Shown: one piece after another, positions 12,732 to 22,591 of the stretch
How positions within the stretch are numbered: position 1 is the first letter of the stretch
Layout: each line of letters opens with the position of its first letter
Origin: Mangifera indica
Lineage: Eukaryota > Streptophyta > Magnoliopsida > Sapindales > Anacardiaceae
Assembly (NCBI RefSeq): GCF_011075055.1
Contig: NC_058150.1
Location: 6,882,001 to 6,946,000 of the forward strand
DNA length: 64,000 nucleotides
Reading direction: 5' to 3'
Position numbers and translations under genes: made by a program
Notes under the pieces: generated by a model
The model's input: the letters and a program-made list of their open reading frames with translations, nothing else
The model's database searches: none
What the model was told of the DNA's origin: nothing

Positions 12732-13655
12732 TTATATATCTTATGTGAGATTTAAAGACTACCTCGCATGAACGAAAGTTCCATTGTAACTTATAATGGT
12801 TGTTACACTAGTTCATAAATTTTAATTATGTGTGGTAAAATAAGATGGTCACAATACACTTTCAAGTAAAAAAATATTGTATAATAATAATAATAATTTG
12901 TACTAATTCAAACCATATAATATTTAAAATTACATGTTTTTTATGAGGGAATGGTCAGAGTAACATGAATTCCCGCGTTTACTTAGCTTTGTTTGGTTTG
13001 GCAAGTCGTTGTGGACCAAATTCTTGACTTGTATTGTGCCTTTTATAGCGAGTCCCAGTCAACAGAGTCAATCGATTGTTGAATATATAGAAGCCCACCT
13101 GGTTGGTGAGATCTAACATTGATAATTTGTAGACCCCACGGCATCCAGCTGGTTTTGCCACCAACTACCCTCAATTTTCCTGAACCAACTTTTGCTATCA
13201 TTTATAGTATAAATTTTTAAGTTTTGGGTCTTCAAAGGTACCTAGTTTGAGTGGTAAATGAGAAATATTCCAAACGTAAAGGGTGAACAGAAAGAAATTG
13301 GTTAGCAGATGGCAGAATTAGTGAAACCATTGAAAAGACTGACTGTTTGCCCTTTCCTCTATCGAAAGAAAAGAAAGGAAGGAGATAACAAATGGATGGA
13401 ATCCAGTTAATACTTTGAATTGTCACTCTGGGTGTGGCTGGCTGTGGCTGGTTTTAGGAGAATCTAATTTAACTCAACTCTACAGCTTACTTATGACTAT
13501 TCTGTCACTTTCCCAATACCAGATTCCACCTCCCCCTGTTAATTTCATTTTACTACCGCATGGGTCCACAGTCTATGCTGATACTTCTTTCCTCTTTCTC
13601 AATTGACCATATGTTTATTTCAAATCCGATAATCTTAACCATCCATTTCCTTTCT
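12732..13655. other. Spacer, upstream of the small membrane-protein gene
   Basis: I see no gene or defined repeat here. The last 200 bases become CT-rich and form the proximal promoter of the gene starting at 13797. Confidence 0.4.
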
Positions 13656-13666
13656 CTCTATATATT
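13656..13666 (+). promoter_or_regulatory. TATA box of the 13.8-kb gene
   Basis: CTATATATTC lies about 135 bases before the ATG and is followed by CT-rich sequence, a typical plant core promoter arrangement. Confidence 0.55.
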
Positions 13667-13796
13667 CCCCTCCAACACTTCACACATGCAAGCAAATTAA
13701 GATTCACTCAATCACTTTTCCTTTTGCATTGGCAAATCTGATTTAGATCCCAAGTCAAATACCTAAATCTTTGTTGTCTTTGCATATTCTTTAACC

Positions 13797-14144
13797 ATGG
13801 CTAGACTTGTCCTGGTTTTATTTGTTGTTGTTGGGATCTTGGGGTTGCAAACAACGGCTGAGAAATCTGAGGTGAACCCATCATTGGTCAAGTATCAGAA
13901 AGAGGACGAAACAAATGGGGTGGCAGCTAGAATATCAGATCAACCTGCTTCAAGTCCCTCAGAGTCATCATCTGATGAGTCCACAGCAGCTGAGGCTCCG
14001 GAGATCAGACGGCTGGGAAAGCACCATTCATCTGATAAGTCAGTGGCTGGTGGTGGAGTCATCATTGGTGGTCTTGTCACTGCTATTTTTGCAGCTGTCT
14101 TTTGTTACATCCGAGTAACTAGAAGAACTGATGATGTTAAGTGA
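13797..14144 (+). CDS. Small secreted/type I single-pass membrane protein, unknown function
   Basis: One exon encodes 115 residues. Residues 1-21 form a signal peptide ending near TTAEK. Residues 22-83 are hydrophilic and rich in Ser, Glu and Ala (ASSPSESSSDESTAAEAPE), and so probably extracellular and disordered. Residues 84-105 are a glycine-rich transmembrane helix (GGGVIIGGLV...), followed by a short basic tail (RVTRR). This is the expected topology of a type I protein with a tiny cytosolic tail. I recognise the architecture from plant proteins annotated only as 'transmembrane protein' and know no proven role. The ATG is the first one after the TATA box and lies in ACCATGG context, which is optimal. 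Another frame over the same DNA (13915-14118) is a shadow. Confidence 0.8.
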   Translation: MARLVLVLFVVVGILGLQTTAEKSEVNPSLVKYQKEDETNGVAARISDQPASSPSESSSDESTAAEAPEIRRLGKHHSSDKSVAGGGVIIGGLVTAIFAAVFCYIRVTRRTDDVK

Positions 14145-14384
14145 CCAATCATGGTGGTTCTGATTCCTGTGGATAGTTTTCTTCTCCTTTGATTTTGTTC
14201 AAGTTGCGTTGGGGTGAAGAAGAGATTTTGATAGGAAAATATAATGTGAGCCGATGAATTAGCAGAGATTTTTTCTACCGTAATGTAAATATTAGATTGA
14301 GATTGCTATATAGTAAAGATTTTCTTGTTTGTTCTTTCAAATGAAAATCTGAGACATGGTATAAAGTTAATGGGGAATGGCATC

Positions 14385-15347
14385 ATGAATTGTCAAAAGA
14401 AACTCTAAAAGCAACATCAGTTTACACAAAGAAACAGAAAAGAATAAACGAAAAGCAAATTCTTTATGATTTAATCTAATGTATTGTTACTGGAATATTT
14501 CTCAACTTTGAGCAAAATGTTTCTTTTCACAATGGCAAGATCGATGGTCGCAGAACTTGGAAAGAAATGTCCTGACTCCTGAAGCGAGTTCTGTGATTTT
14601 TCTGAGTTCTGATAAAGTCTCTTTACGTCATAACCAAGAAGCTGAGTGGTTAAGGAAACATGAGAGTAATCGTTCTGATTCTCTCCAACAACAATATTTT
14701 AATATTAAATTTCTGGCTTATTTGGTGTATTAATTATAAATTTGTTTACTTAATTTGAGATTTTACTTGTTTGGTGTGATTAGTTCAATCTCAAAGAGAC
14801 AATTCCAACTTTTACCTACTTGAATTGATCGGTTTGGTTTCGAAAAAATAAATCCGTTTGAGTAAAGTTTAGTCTTTACCAATAATTTAAAAAAAAACAG
14901 TAGGTGTTCCAATTTCCAAATGTGTGGGAACAGAACACCTCAAAACTCACAGCATGACCTTACAAACCAAAGCTAGAATTTGGTTGGGAGATTTCACGTT
15001 TGGCCTTGGTATCATAACCAGGTCATATTTTAGAAGTCAAAAAGTGGCAGAGAAACTCTGAAAGCAACGTCAGTTTACCAAAAGAAACAAAAGAAAAATA
15101 AACGAAAAGCAAATTCTTTATGACTTAATCCAATGCAGCGAGTTCTGTGATATTTCTGAGTTGTGAGAAAGTCTCTTTAGGCCATAACCAAGAAGCAGGT
15201 GGGTGTTCCAATTTCCAAACGTGACCGAACACCACAAAACTCACATCATGACTTTAAGAACCCAAAGCTAGAATTTGGTTGTTAGATTTCACATTTGACC
15301 TTGGTATCATAAACAGAATATATTTTAGAAGTCAAAAAGTGGCAAAG
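14385..15347. repeat. Tandem duplication of a ~300-bp unit, first copy carrying a ~240-bp insertion
   Basis: Unit 1 (about 14385-15046) and unit 2 (about 15047-15347) share, in order, AGCAACxTCAGTTTAC, AACGAAAAGCAAATTC, GCGAGTTCTGTGAT, CATAACCAAGAAGC, GTGTTCCAATTTCC and TTGGTATCATAA. Unit 1 is interrupted just after CCAAGAAGC by about 240 extra bases that end in an A-rich tail near 14890. No coding function is seen. Confidence 0.85.
14641..14897 (+). mobile_element. Insertion in unit 1; possible tRNA-derived SINE
   Basis: This segment is absent from the second copy of the duplication. Its start resembles a Pol III A box (GCTGAGTGGTTAAGG) and, about 30 bases on, a weak B box (CGTTCTGATTC). 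It ends in AATTTAAAAAAAAAC. The spacing fits a tRNA-like SINE head, but the B box is poor and I see no clean target duplication. Confidence 0.3.
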
Positions 15348-15349
15348 AT

Positions 15350-16365
15350 GCAAAGTTCAGACTTTATTACTTGCATTAATTGTATTGCTGGGTCTAGAAG
15401 GTTGAATAAGTCATTGTCATCCCTGTAAATTCAATTCAACTCCTAGAACATTAAGAATTGGGTCTGCAACTGCGAGCATCCAGCCATACCCATAATGGAG
15501 GCCTAGCGTTGAAGGGAAAAAGTAATCCCTCCCTCCATTTAATGCTACAAGATACCTAAGAAATCACAATTCTTAAGTTACGCGGTATGATGTTGACTAT
15601 TATGCTATCCTTCACCCTTCTGAATAGTAAGGAATTTATATTATCTAGAGGAGGATGATAGCACAAGATGATGCTCAACCCACAAAATAGTATCATATAA
15701 AGATATGTTTCTGTATCAACAGTTATGCTTCGTTTGATGCCTTTTTGTCATCGATTAAAAGAATGTAACGTGAAGCTTTGTATAAAATGGGCTAGGATAA
15801 CAGTGATTGAAACTGTGAGATAATTCATTTACCTCACAAATGAGACATAAAGAGAATGTTTTTAACAGAATTCAACCCACAATTTGATAATCTACATCCA
15901 CCATTATAATATTCATAGAAAGTGTTTTGACAAGGTTTATATAGTGATTACAAAAGACTTGTCCTTCAAATAAAAAAATTATCTAAAAATATCTAGCAAG
16001 GGTATGTATATACTTTTGGAGGGATCTCATTTGACTATCTCTTGACAGATTATTTTATGTCTTCTTTATATTTATAGGATGAAGAGATCCAGTTATAAGC
16101 TAATACGTTACATTCAAATTTAAATTCGAAATCGATTTTTCACATTGTTTCATTAGAGATTTGATAACATTGATTTCGGTTTGATATAAAGTTATTATTT
16201 TCCTACGTTGACACGAGATATTAATGATATATATTTTAGAGTATTGTTACTTTCGGGTGAAAGGTTGCAACATGCATGCTTACTTGATATATATATTGTT
16301 ATTACTATAGTTTATCATTTCATTGGATGTCGTTTCATGAATTTGATTGACAAAAAGTTTTATAA
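15350..16365. other. Spacer without a gene
   Basis: AT-rich DNA with only short open frames and no domain similarity. The 16208-16417 frame runs into the element that starts at 16375 and is not a gene. Confidence 0.4.
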
Positions 16366-16374
16366 TGTAACATC

Positions 16375-17308
16375 GGCCAAAGGAATTATTCCCGCTCAAA
16401 GGATATTGTTTTCTTAAATTTTCATCCTTTAATTTTGAGAATTTCATTTACCCATCCATAAACTAAAATTTTATTTTTTTTCCTCTTCAAAACCTTAAAA
16501 AGTAACAATTTTCCCCTAAACCAATTTTTAAAAACTCACATTTATCCCTTAGGTTATACACTTCAATATTCGGTTACTTCCTCTAGTGATTTTCCCTCCT
16601 GACAGTTCCTCTTCCTTAAAAAATCACATTTCCTCTCTAGGGTTTATATTTCAATATCCAATCACTTTCTCTGGCGATTTTTTCTCCCGATGGTTTCTTT
16701 TTCTTCAATGGTCTTTCTCAATGTCTTTTCTCCCTTTGACGGTTGTACATTACTTGTTTAGAAAGATAAATCGTCTTCCTAAACAAAGACAAGATTTTCA
16801 TCGATCTCATCTTTGTCTAAGAAGATGATCATTTTGTCAAAAGAAAATAACTTGTCTTTTTCTATCTAGATGACTCATCTTTTTTTGGGAAGGTGACCAT
16901 CTTTCTAGATAAAGATGAGATCCCTCGTTTTCTTCAGGGAAGACGAAGAGCTTCATCTTCTCGATGAAACTCTTTGTCTTCTCGGCTTAAATAACTAGTC
17001 AGAGGAGAGAGAGATGACAAAAGAGACATTGTCAGATGAAGAGGAAGCAATGGGAGGGAGAGGTTGTCGACGATGGCGCTGAAGATGTTGCCTAAAATTG
17101 AAACCTAGCCATAGGGGGAAAATATTGTTTTTTAAAACCTGACATTGGGAAAAATTTTTAGTTTTTAGGATTTATAAGGAAAAAGAAATAAAATTTTAAG
17201 GGGTTAGAGTTTTGTTAATTTTAATCTGTGAGTAAATGAAATTTTAATAGTTAAAGGATAGGAACTTGAGAAATCAACAATCTTTAGGTGGGACTTAGTT
17301 ATTTGGCC
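16375..17308. mobile_element. Non-autonomous Mutator-like element, member C (934 bp), in the FLA promoter
   Basis: Both ends start GGCCAAA. The inward sequences align as inverted repeats for well over 60 bases, sharing ATCCTTTAA and AATTTCATTTAC. The flanks TGTAACATC (16366-16374) and TATAACATC (17309-17317) form a 9-bp duplication with one mismatch. The core holds a hairpin at 16939-16981 of the same GAC.AAG type as in elements A and B. The right end is 342 bases from the FLA start codon. Confidence 0.8.
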
Positions 17309-17650
17309 TATAACATCTTTCAAATGAAATAAAACAAAATTCCGCATCCATGTCCAAGCCACAAAATGAAGCTTTTGAAGCAGTTAGCAACTCTTTCTAA
17401 AAACCCAATCAAATTTTCAAGTTTAACATTAAAAGGATTGCAAGTTGAATTAATTAGCGCTTAAATTTCCCTTCATCAAATTGAAGACTAGCATGCTCCT
17501 CGTATTTGTTCCAAATATTTTCTCAACGGGCCTCCTTCCTTTTCCCATTTCCCTTCCCACGATCACACACAAACCAGGAAGCATTAAACCCCTTCCCTGA
17601 GAAAATCTGGGCTACAAATGCACTTTCTCCTCTCAGTCTAAACCATAACG

Positions 17651-18691
17651 ATGTCGCCTTCTTGCTCAGAATGGTTGCAGGCACCAATTTACTTCACCGT
17701 CTCAGCAGTCCTGGCCTTCATGGCAATCTCAACAGCAGTCCATCACACCGACGATGCAACCCCACTAACTAATCCCACCACCTACCGCCTCTCTTTGAAC
17801 GCCTCTAGAGCTCTTAGAACATCAGGCTTCAACATCATCGCCACTCTTCTCCAGGTTTCGCCTGAAATCTTCCTGTCTTCTCCGAACTCAACAATCTTTG
17901 CCATCAAAGATTCTGCCATCTCCAACACCTCTCACCCTCCCTGGCTCTTTAAAGATCTTCTTCAGTACCACACCTCTCCTCTCAAACTTTCCATGAATGA
18001 CCTGCTTGAGAAGCCTCAAGGTAGTTGCTTGCCTACCCTTCTTGATAGACAGAAGATTGCCATAACCAAGATTGGTGCAAAGAAAAGACTTCTAGAGATT
18101 AATAACGTCCCACTGTCACATCCTGATATGATTCTTGAAGGACCCTTGTCAATTCATGGAGTTCTCCAGCCATTTTCTTATCTTAATGCTCAAGATTCTC
18201 TCCAAAGTTCGAATTACATTCAATCACCGATATGTGATTCCAATTCTAGACTGGTTTCTGATTCCAAGATTAGTTTCGAATGGAACCCAATTATCCGTTT
18301 GCTAAGCGCAAATGGTTTTGTTTCATTTGCAATTGGATTGCATTCTGTTCTTGATGGGATTCTCGAAGATCACATGAACCTAAATTCGACAACAATCTTT
18401 GCTCCGCTAGAGTTCTCTTTTGTAACATCTCCTTCTCCATTGCTAGATAGAATTGTGAGATTTCATATACTCCCCCAAAGATTTACTTTCAAAGAACTTG
18501 CTTCTTTGCCTGAGAAAACATTATTGAGAACTTTGGTTACCCATCAAGATCTTGAAATCACTGGAGGGGTCAACTCTACCCAAGGATTATGTGTCAATAG
18601 AGAGCAAATCATTGCACCTGACATCTTTTCGTCCAAAAAGTTTGTGATTCATGGAATTTCTCAAGCTTTAGGAGATGGCAGGGCTTCCTAA
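17651..18691 (+). CDS. Fasciclin-like protein of the FLA19/20/21 type
   Basis: A single exon encodes 346 residues. A hydrophobic segment at residues 13-30 is a signal peptide or anchor. Two FAS1 domains follow. The first spans about residues 50-177, with the H1-type motif STIFAIKDSAI at 80-90, the YH pair at 106-107 and H2-type IHGVLQPF at 168-175. The second spans about residues 208-341, with STTIFAPLEFSF at 246-257, RFHILP at 270-275 and VIHGISQAL at 332-340. Several NxS/T sites (for example at 50, 79, 245 and 308) suggest glycosylation. Unlike classical FLAs there is no long Pro/Ala-rich arabinogalactan segment and no C-terminal hydrophobic GPI signal, which fits the FLA19-21 subgroup. FAS1 proteins act in cell adhesion and wall organisation; the exact role here is unknown. 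No clear TATA box lies in the short 342-bp space behind the upstream element, but a CCAAT box occurs near 17405. Confidence 0.88.
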   Translation: MSPSCSEWLQAPIYFTVSAVLAFMAISTAVHHTDDATPLTNPTTYRLSLNASRALRTSGFNIIATLLQVSPEIFLSSPNSTIFAIKDSAISNTSHPPWLFKDLLQYHTSPLKLSMNDLLEKPQGSCLPTLLDRQKIAITKIGAKKRLLEINNVPLSHPDMILEGPLSIHGVLQPFSYLNAQDSLQSSNYIQSPICDSNSRLVSDSKISFEWNPIIRLLSANGFVSFAIGLHSVLDGILEDHMNLNSTTIFAPLEFSFVTSPSPLLDRIVRFHILPQRFTFKELASLPEKTLLRTLVTHQDLEITGGVNSTQGLCVNREQIIAPDIFSSKKFVIHGISQALGDGRAS

Positions 18692-19200
18692 TACATCAAG
18701 ATTGCAGAGTCTCACATTACTAAGAGCTGGTTAATGACCTAGCAATGTAAGCAATTGTGTTAGTATAGATTGTTAACTTTTCTCTGTTCCTATAGGATGT
18801 CCCGGATAGAATAGTTTCTAAGTGTTCTCATTCTGTAGATTGTAAGTGTTTCCCTTTGTATAGTTTATGTCACCTGTCTTTTTCCTCAGCTCTGATATAT
18901 TTACTTCATTTGTTACGACACCTGATTGTTATATAATATACAGTCTTAAACTTCAATAACATCAATTTTCAGAATTCTAATATCCTAGGAATATATTAGG
19001 CAAATTCTAAAACAATTGCAGTAAATTCACTTCAGGTTTTGCCGTTTGGCTGAGGCTAAAGAGTCAATAGGTGCAAGCTGTAGAAATGGAAAACACCATC
19101 TTTCTTTCTTTGATATCCAACTAGTAGTACCAGCCGCTGCCTAACATTATACTGCCACGAGAAATTTAAATCCTTATGCCAAACTAGTTTCCATGTCCCG
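18692..19200. other. FLA 3' flank
   Basis: T-rich 3'-UTR-like sequence runs to about 18960 (TGTAAGTGTTTCC, TTTGTATAG), after which I see nothing defined. Confidence 0.4.
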
Positions 19201-19214
19201 AAACTGTAGTTGTA

Positions 19215-19270
19215 CAGGTACAAAAAGAACATCAGTACAAAACTTATCACTGATGTTCTTTTTGTACCTG
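19215..19270. repeat. Perfect 22-bp hairpin with a 12-base loop
   Basis: The arms at 19215-19236 and 19249-19270 are exact reverse complements (CAGGTACAAAAAGAACATC... on the left). The right arm is part of a copia-like protease coding fragment, so the left arm looks like a fold-back copy of it. Confidence 0.9.
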
Positions 19271-19340
19271 AAATTGATCAGAATTTGTTATGTGTGGGGC
19301 AACTTCAACAGAAACAATACAAGAGACAATATAAAGGCCA
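19237..19340 (+). pseudogene. Short Ty1-copia gag-pol (protease region) fragment
   Basis: The plus-strand frame reads ITDVLFVPEIDQNLLCVGQL, which matches the copia sequence just after the protease (family form: I.DVLYVP.L..NLLSVGQL). Nothing else of the element is visible around it. It is an isolated scrap. Confidence 0.65.
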
Positions 19341-19439
19341 GAAAAGCAGCAAAGTCCACCACTGGGTAGCCGTCAGAGTTTCCTTGTTAACTAGAACTGT
19401 CGTTATTTCTGTGGCTACTTCCTGGCTGTATCATTGAAA

Positions 19440-20990
19440 ACTCTCTTCAGCCAATAGCCCTTCCCTATGGCTACCCTTTATATGGTCCCATCTCTATAGG
19501 GAAGGGTAAAAGTATAACAAAAAAGAAGGAAAAAGAAAAAAGAAAAATACCCTACTATTTTGAACGCAGTTGACTAATAAGGTTACTAACAATGTGGTTC
19601 AAGTATGACCAAGGGAAACTCATGGTGGAAAATGTGGCATCAGTTTGAAGTGAAAATTGACCACAATGACCCCTAAGAGTCAGCAAAATTGGTTGAGCAA
19701 TTGAATTTTCAGAGAAAAGGTTTGGATTTAAGTTCCTACCACGTTTGTAAAACTTTGACATATTTGATACAGTGGTTATGGGTCGGGTTACTTTGTTCTG
19801 GGTTTACCTATTCACTCAATACGGTGGGGTCCCCAATTACCCAAAAAAATTTGACCACAATCAGACTTACTTGCATGAAAAAAATAAAAATATAGAAGAT
19901 CATATTCTCTGACATATGTCTGAACACCCACACGACATACAGAAATACGGACAGATTCAATAATCAAGAGAAGTTTATGCTCATTTTGACAGGAAAACAA
20001 GTAGTAGCAAAACTTCAATCGGTAACTAGGGGGGATAAAATCAAAAGCACCCCTCTTATGTAGAAATCTAAGGATCTTAAAATGGCTACTACTCAAATCA
20101 AACACAAGAGAGTGGGGAGAGTTACATTTGTGTCCTGTGAATGGGTGTCCCTTTTTGTTTGTATGGAAAATAATGATATCAAACTCCAGCACTCAAGTTC
20201 CTACATATTCTTTTTCACCATCTCCCAAACTATCTCCAACGTTTGTACATAAGTGTATAATTTTGAATGTAGAGAATGAAATGCAGCATCACCAACAAAA
20301 ATGTCTATAAGTAAACAAGCAAGTCTATGCTCATTAAGCCATTAACATGAAAACATGATTCGATTCTAAATTTCATGAGTTTCTAATCCAATTTATTCAT
20401 GGTTCCAAAAAACTATCATTAAAAAATCTGGTCATAATATAAACAAAACAATTGAATCCTGGCACATTCATATTTTCTTACTTCTCAAACAATAACTACA
20501 ATAATGCATAAAAAAGATATAAGCTATACTTACATGGTATAAATCCACCAAATGGGAAGCATGAAGCCTGTCCCTTGAGTTAGAAATTGAACTTACTGCA
20601 GCACTGTGCATTCACCCACATATTCATTAAAGAGCTTAAATTCAAATGCTGAAAATTCCAATTGCTAACTTGATAAATGCAAAGGTGAGCAGTAACTTAA
20701 TCCTCATACTGAAGAACCTAATTAGCTCCAGTCAGAGCATGATTTTTATCATCAAAGAACATGCAGCATTCACCTCCTTCAAATTTGCAAAGGCCACAAT
20801 CAGCATAAGTCAATAACACTGCCACGATATTACAAATTATAGAAATACAAATTTTATTCTCATCAAGTTTTGATTAAAGCAGAAGTATACTACAACTCCA
20901 GAAAGTCAGCCGATACACTTTATTATGTCTAAAACACCATGTAAACCAATCTAGCTAATTCTAAATTACAAAGTTGGGAAAACCATTTTA
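19440..20990. other. Spacer without a gene
   Basis: Open frames on both strands here (for example 19812-20192 on the minus strand) have no signal, domain or biased composition. From about 20600 on, the sequence probably belongs to the 3' flank of the minus-strand methyltransferase-like gene. Confidence 0.4.
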
Positions 20991-21058
20991 ACGGCAACAG
21001 GGCATAATTCAATTGCCTCTACAACAAATAAAGAATGAAATGAACAATTTTCAAACAC

Positions 21059-21745
21059 TCAAGCAGAAACTCTAGTTGTTCTCATTAAAATCCGAGTTAC
21101 ATTAGACCCAATAAACGTAATATTAACTGCATCAATTAACCTCGACTTTCTAAACAAACCCACGATCTCCTTCAGCTCTTGAACCCCGCATTGCTCCACA
21201 AGAACCACACACAACCCATCATTCTTAACCGTCCTCTCCATCTCGCTAGCAAACCGTGATGGAAACAACGCCTCTGTCAAATGCGCCGTGAACGCCAAGT
21301 CAAACACCTCATCAAAAAAAGGCAAATTATGCGGGTCGGCCCTGCTGACTAAAGGCAACGAATCCATCAGCTCGACACCAGTGACATCAGCCACTCCGAG
21401 TCTGTTCAAAGCCATGACCTCGTGGCCAGCACCGGCAGAAACGCAGAGGACTTTGGAGTGGTTAAAGAGAAGGTTGAGGCGTTGGAGTTGTTGAAAGTGT
21501 AGCATGTGGGCGCGTACTTGTTGGTTCCATGACTTGGAGGACCAGAGACGTTGGTTCTTTTTTTCGAGTGGGAGGTGTTGACGGTGCGATGAGTCGCAAG
21601 ATGATTTGGGGAATTTGACCATGGGTTTCTTCTCGACGATGCAAGTTTCAGGGGTTCGGAGGATCATCATTACTAGAGTAATTGTTGCAACAGTTATTGC
21701 TCCGAATGAGATTTTTCTTAAGATATCCTCGATGTGTTTCTCCAT
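21059..21745 (-). CDS. Membrane-anchored SAM-dependent methyltransferase-like protein
   Basis: An intronless gene of 228 residues. Residues 13-29 form an N-terminal transmembrane anchor. A class I Rossmann methyltransferase fold follows. Motif I is at residues 99-108 (VLCVSAGAGH, where the family has a GxGxG-like turn), an acidic residue ends strand 2 at Glu125 (TGVEL), and the motif II/III region is at 137-153 (DPHNLPFFDEVFDLAFT), the Methyltransf_11-like pattern. This resembles a plant-specific group of small 'SAM-dependent methyltransferase superfamily' proteins whose substrate is unknown. The glycine pattern of motif I is degenerate (SAGAG), so catalysis is not certain. The ATG is the first one in the CT-rich leader, and no upstream ATG lies within about 80 bases on this strand. 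Confidence 0.82.
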   Translation of the reverse strand: MEKHIEDILRKISFGAITVATITLVMMILRTPETCIVEKKPMVKFPKSSCDSSHRQHLPLEKKNQRLWSSKSWNQQVRAHMLHFQQLQRLNLLFNHSKVLCVSAGAGHEVMALNRLGVADVTGVELMDSLPLVSRADPHNLPFFDEVFDLAFTAHLTEALFPSRFASEMERTVKNDGLCVVLVEQCGVQELKEIVGLFRKSRLIDAVNITFIGSNVTRILMRTTRVSA

Positions 21746-21839
21746 CTTCTTCTTCAGATCGCACGCTCTTGTTTTTCTCCTTTTATCTTTCCCTCTTTCT
21801 CCCTTTCAGCTGAGCGAATAATGTTGCTTTTATTTAAAT

Positions 21840-22393
21840 CTTATTCGAATGTAATATTTAAATAAATATTAAATATGAGTCATTTTGTTTTTTTGGTCCC
21901 TTGGATTCAGCCTAATTACCTTTAGGTCCTATAGATTTGGAAATAACACGCAGATTTTTATCAGATATTAATTATATAAGTTTCTTTTTTACAGCGTAAA
22001 TTGTAAAATATCTTTAATTTTATAATTCTTCTAAATAACATAATTGTCTCTTTAAAGTTAATTATGTTATAATGGAAGGTGGCAATCTAGGTTTGTTCAA
22101 ACCTGATTCAATCAATAATATCGAATTGTGGGTAGAACTTTTGGTCTAGCCAGACTCAAAATCACATTTAAAAAGTTTGTAACTTTTGTAAATAACTTAT
22201 TTCGTTCTCAATGTTATCAGTTATCACTAAGTGTATAATTTTTTATTATAAAAAATAAAGATTATAACAAAATAAATTATTTAAAAGATTATTAGATATT
22301 GTAATATCCCTTTCTAAATATATTCCTATATTCGGAATATAGACTTGAAGAAACATGTTAATTTAAAATTTTTTATGACACTTTTAAACAAAT
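21840..22393. other. AT-rich spacer
   Basis: Upstream region of the methyltransferase-like gene. I see no gene and no clear repeat. Confidence 0.4.
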
Positions 22394-22398
22394 CTTAC

Positions 22399-22584
22399 TA
22401 TGAATTGAGAATATTGATTTTCTTATTAATTCAGAGTACAGAACGTTACAATATATATAATATCAGAGAAGGTATAAAAAAAAAAATCCCTAATCAAATC
22501 AAATCAAATCAAATCCCTAAAAATATATATTTTATCCTAATATGCTTTGATAACCTTCCTAATATAACATAATACAACTCAACA
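22399..22584 (-). repeat. 3' LTR of the copia element
   Basis: On the minus strand it starts TGTTGAGTTG and ends ATTCATA. It aligns to the other LTR with roughly ten substitutions plus short indels in an A-run and an AAATC microsatellite. The last two bases (TA beyond the usual CA) are included because the duplication CTTAC lies outside them. Confidence 0.9.
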
Positions 22585-22591
22585 CTCCCCC

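Noticed and set aside
19812..20192. 126-residue minus-strand frame
   Set aside because: No domain, signal or homologous pattern, and it overlaps other open frames in AT-rich DNA. Probably chance.
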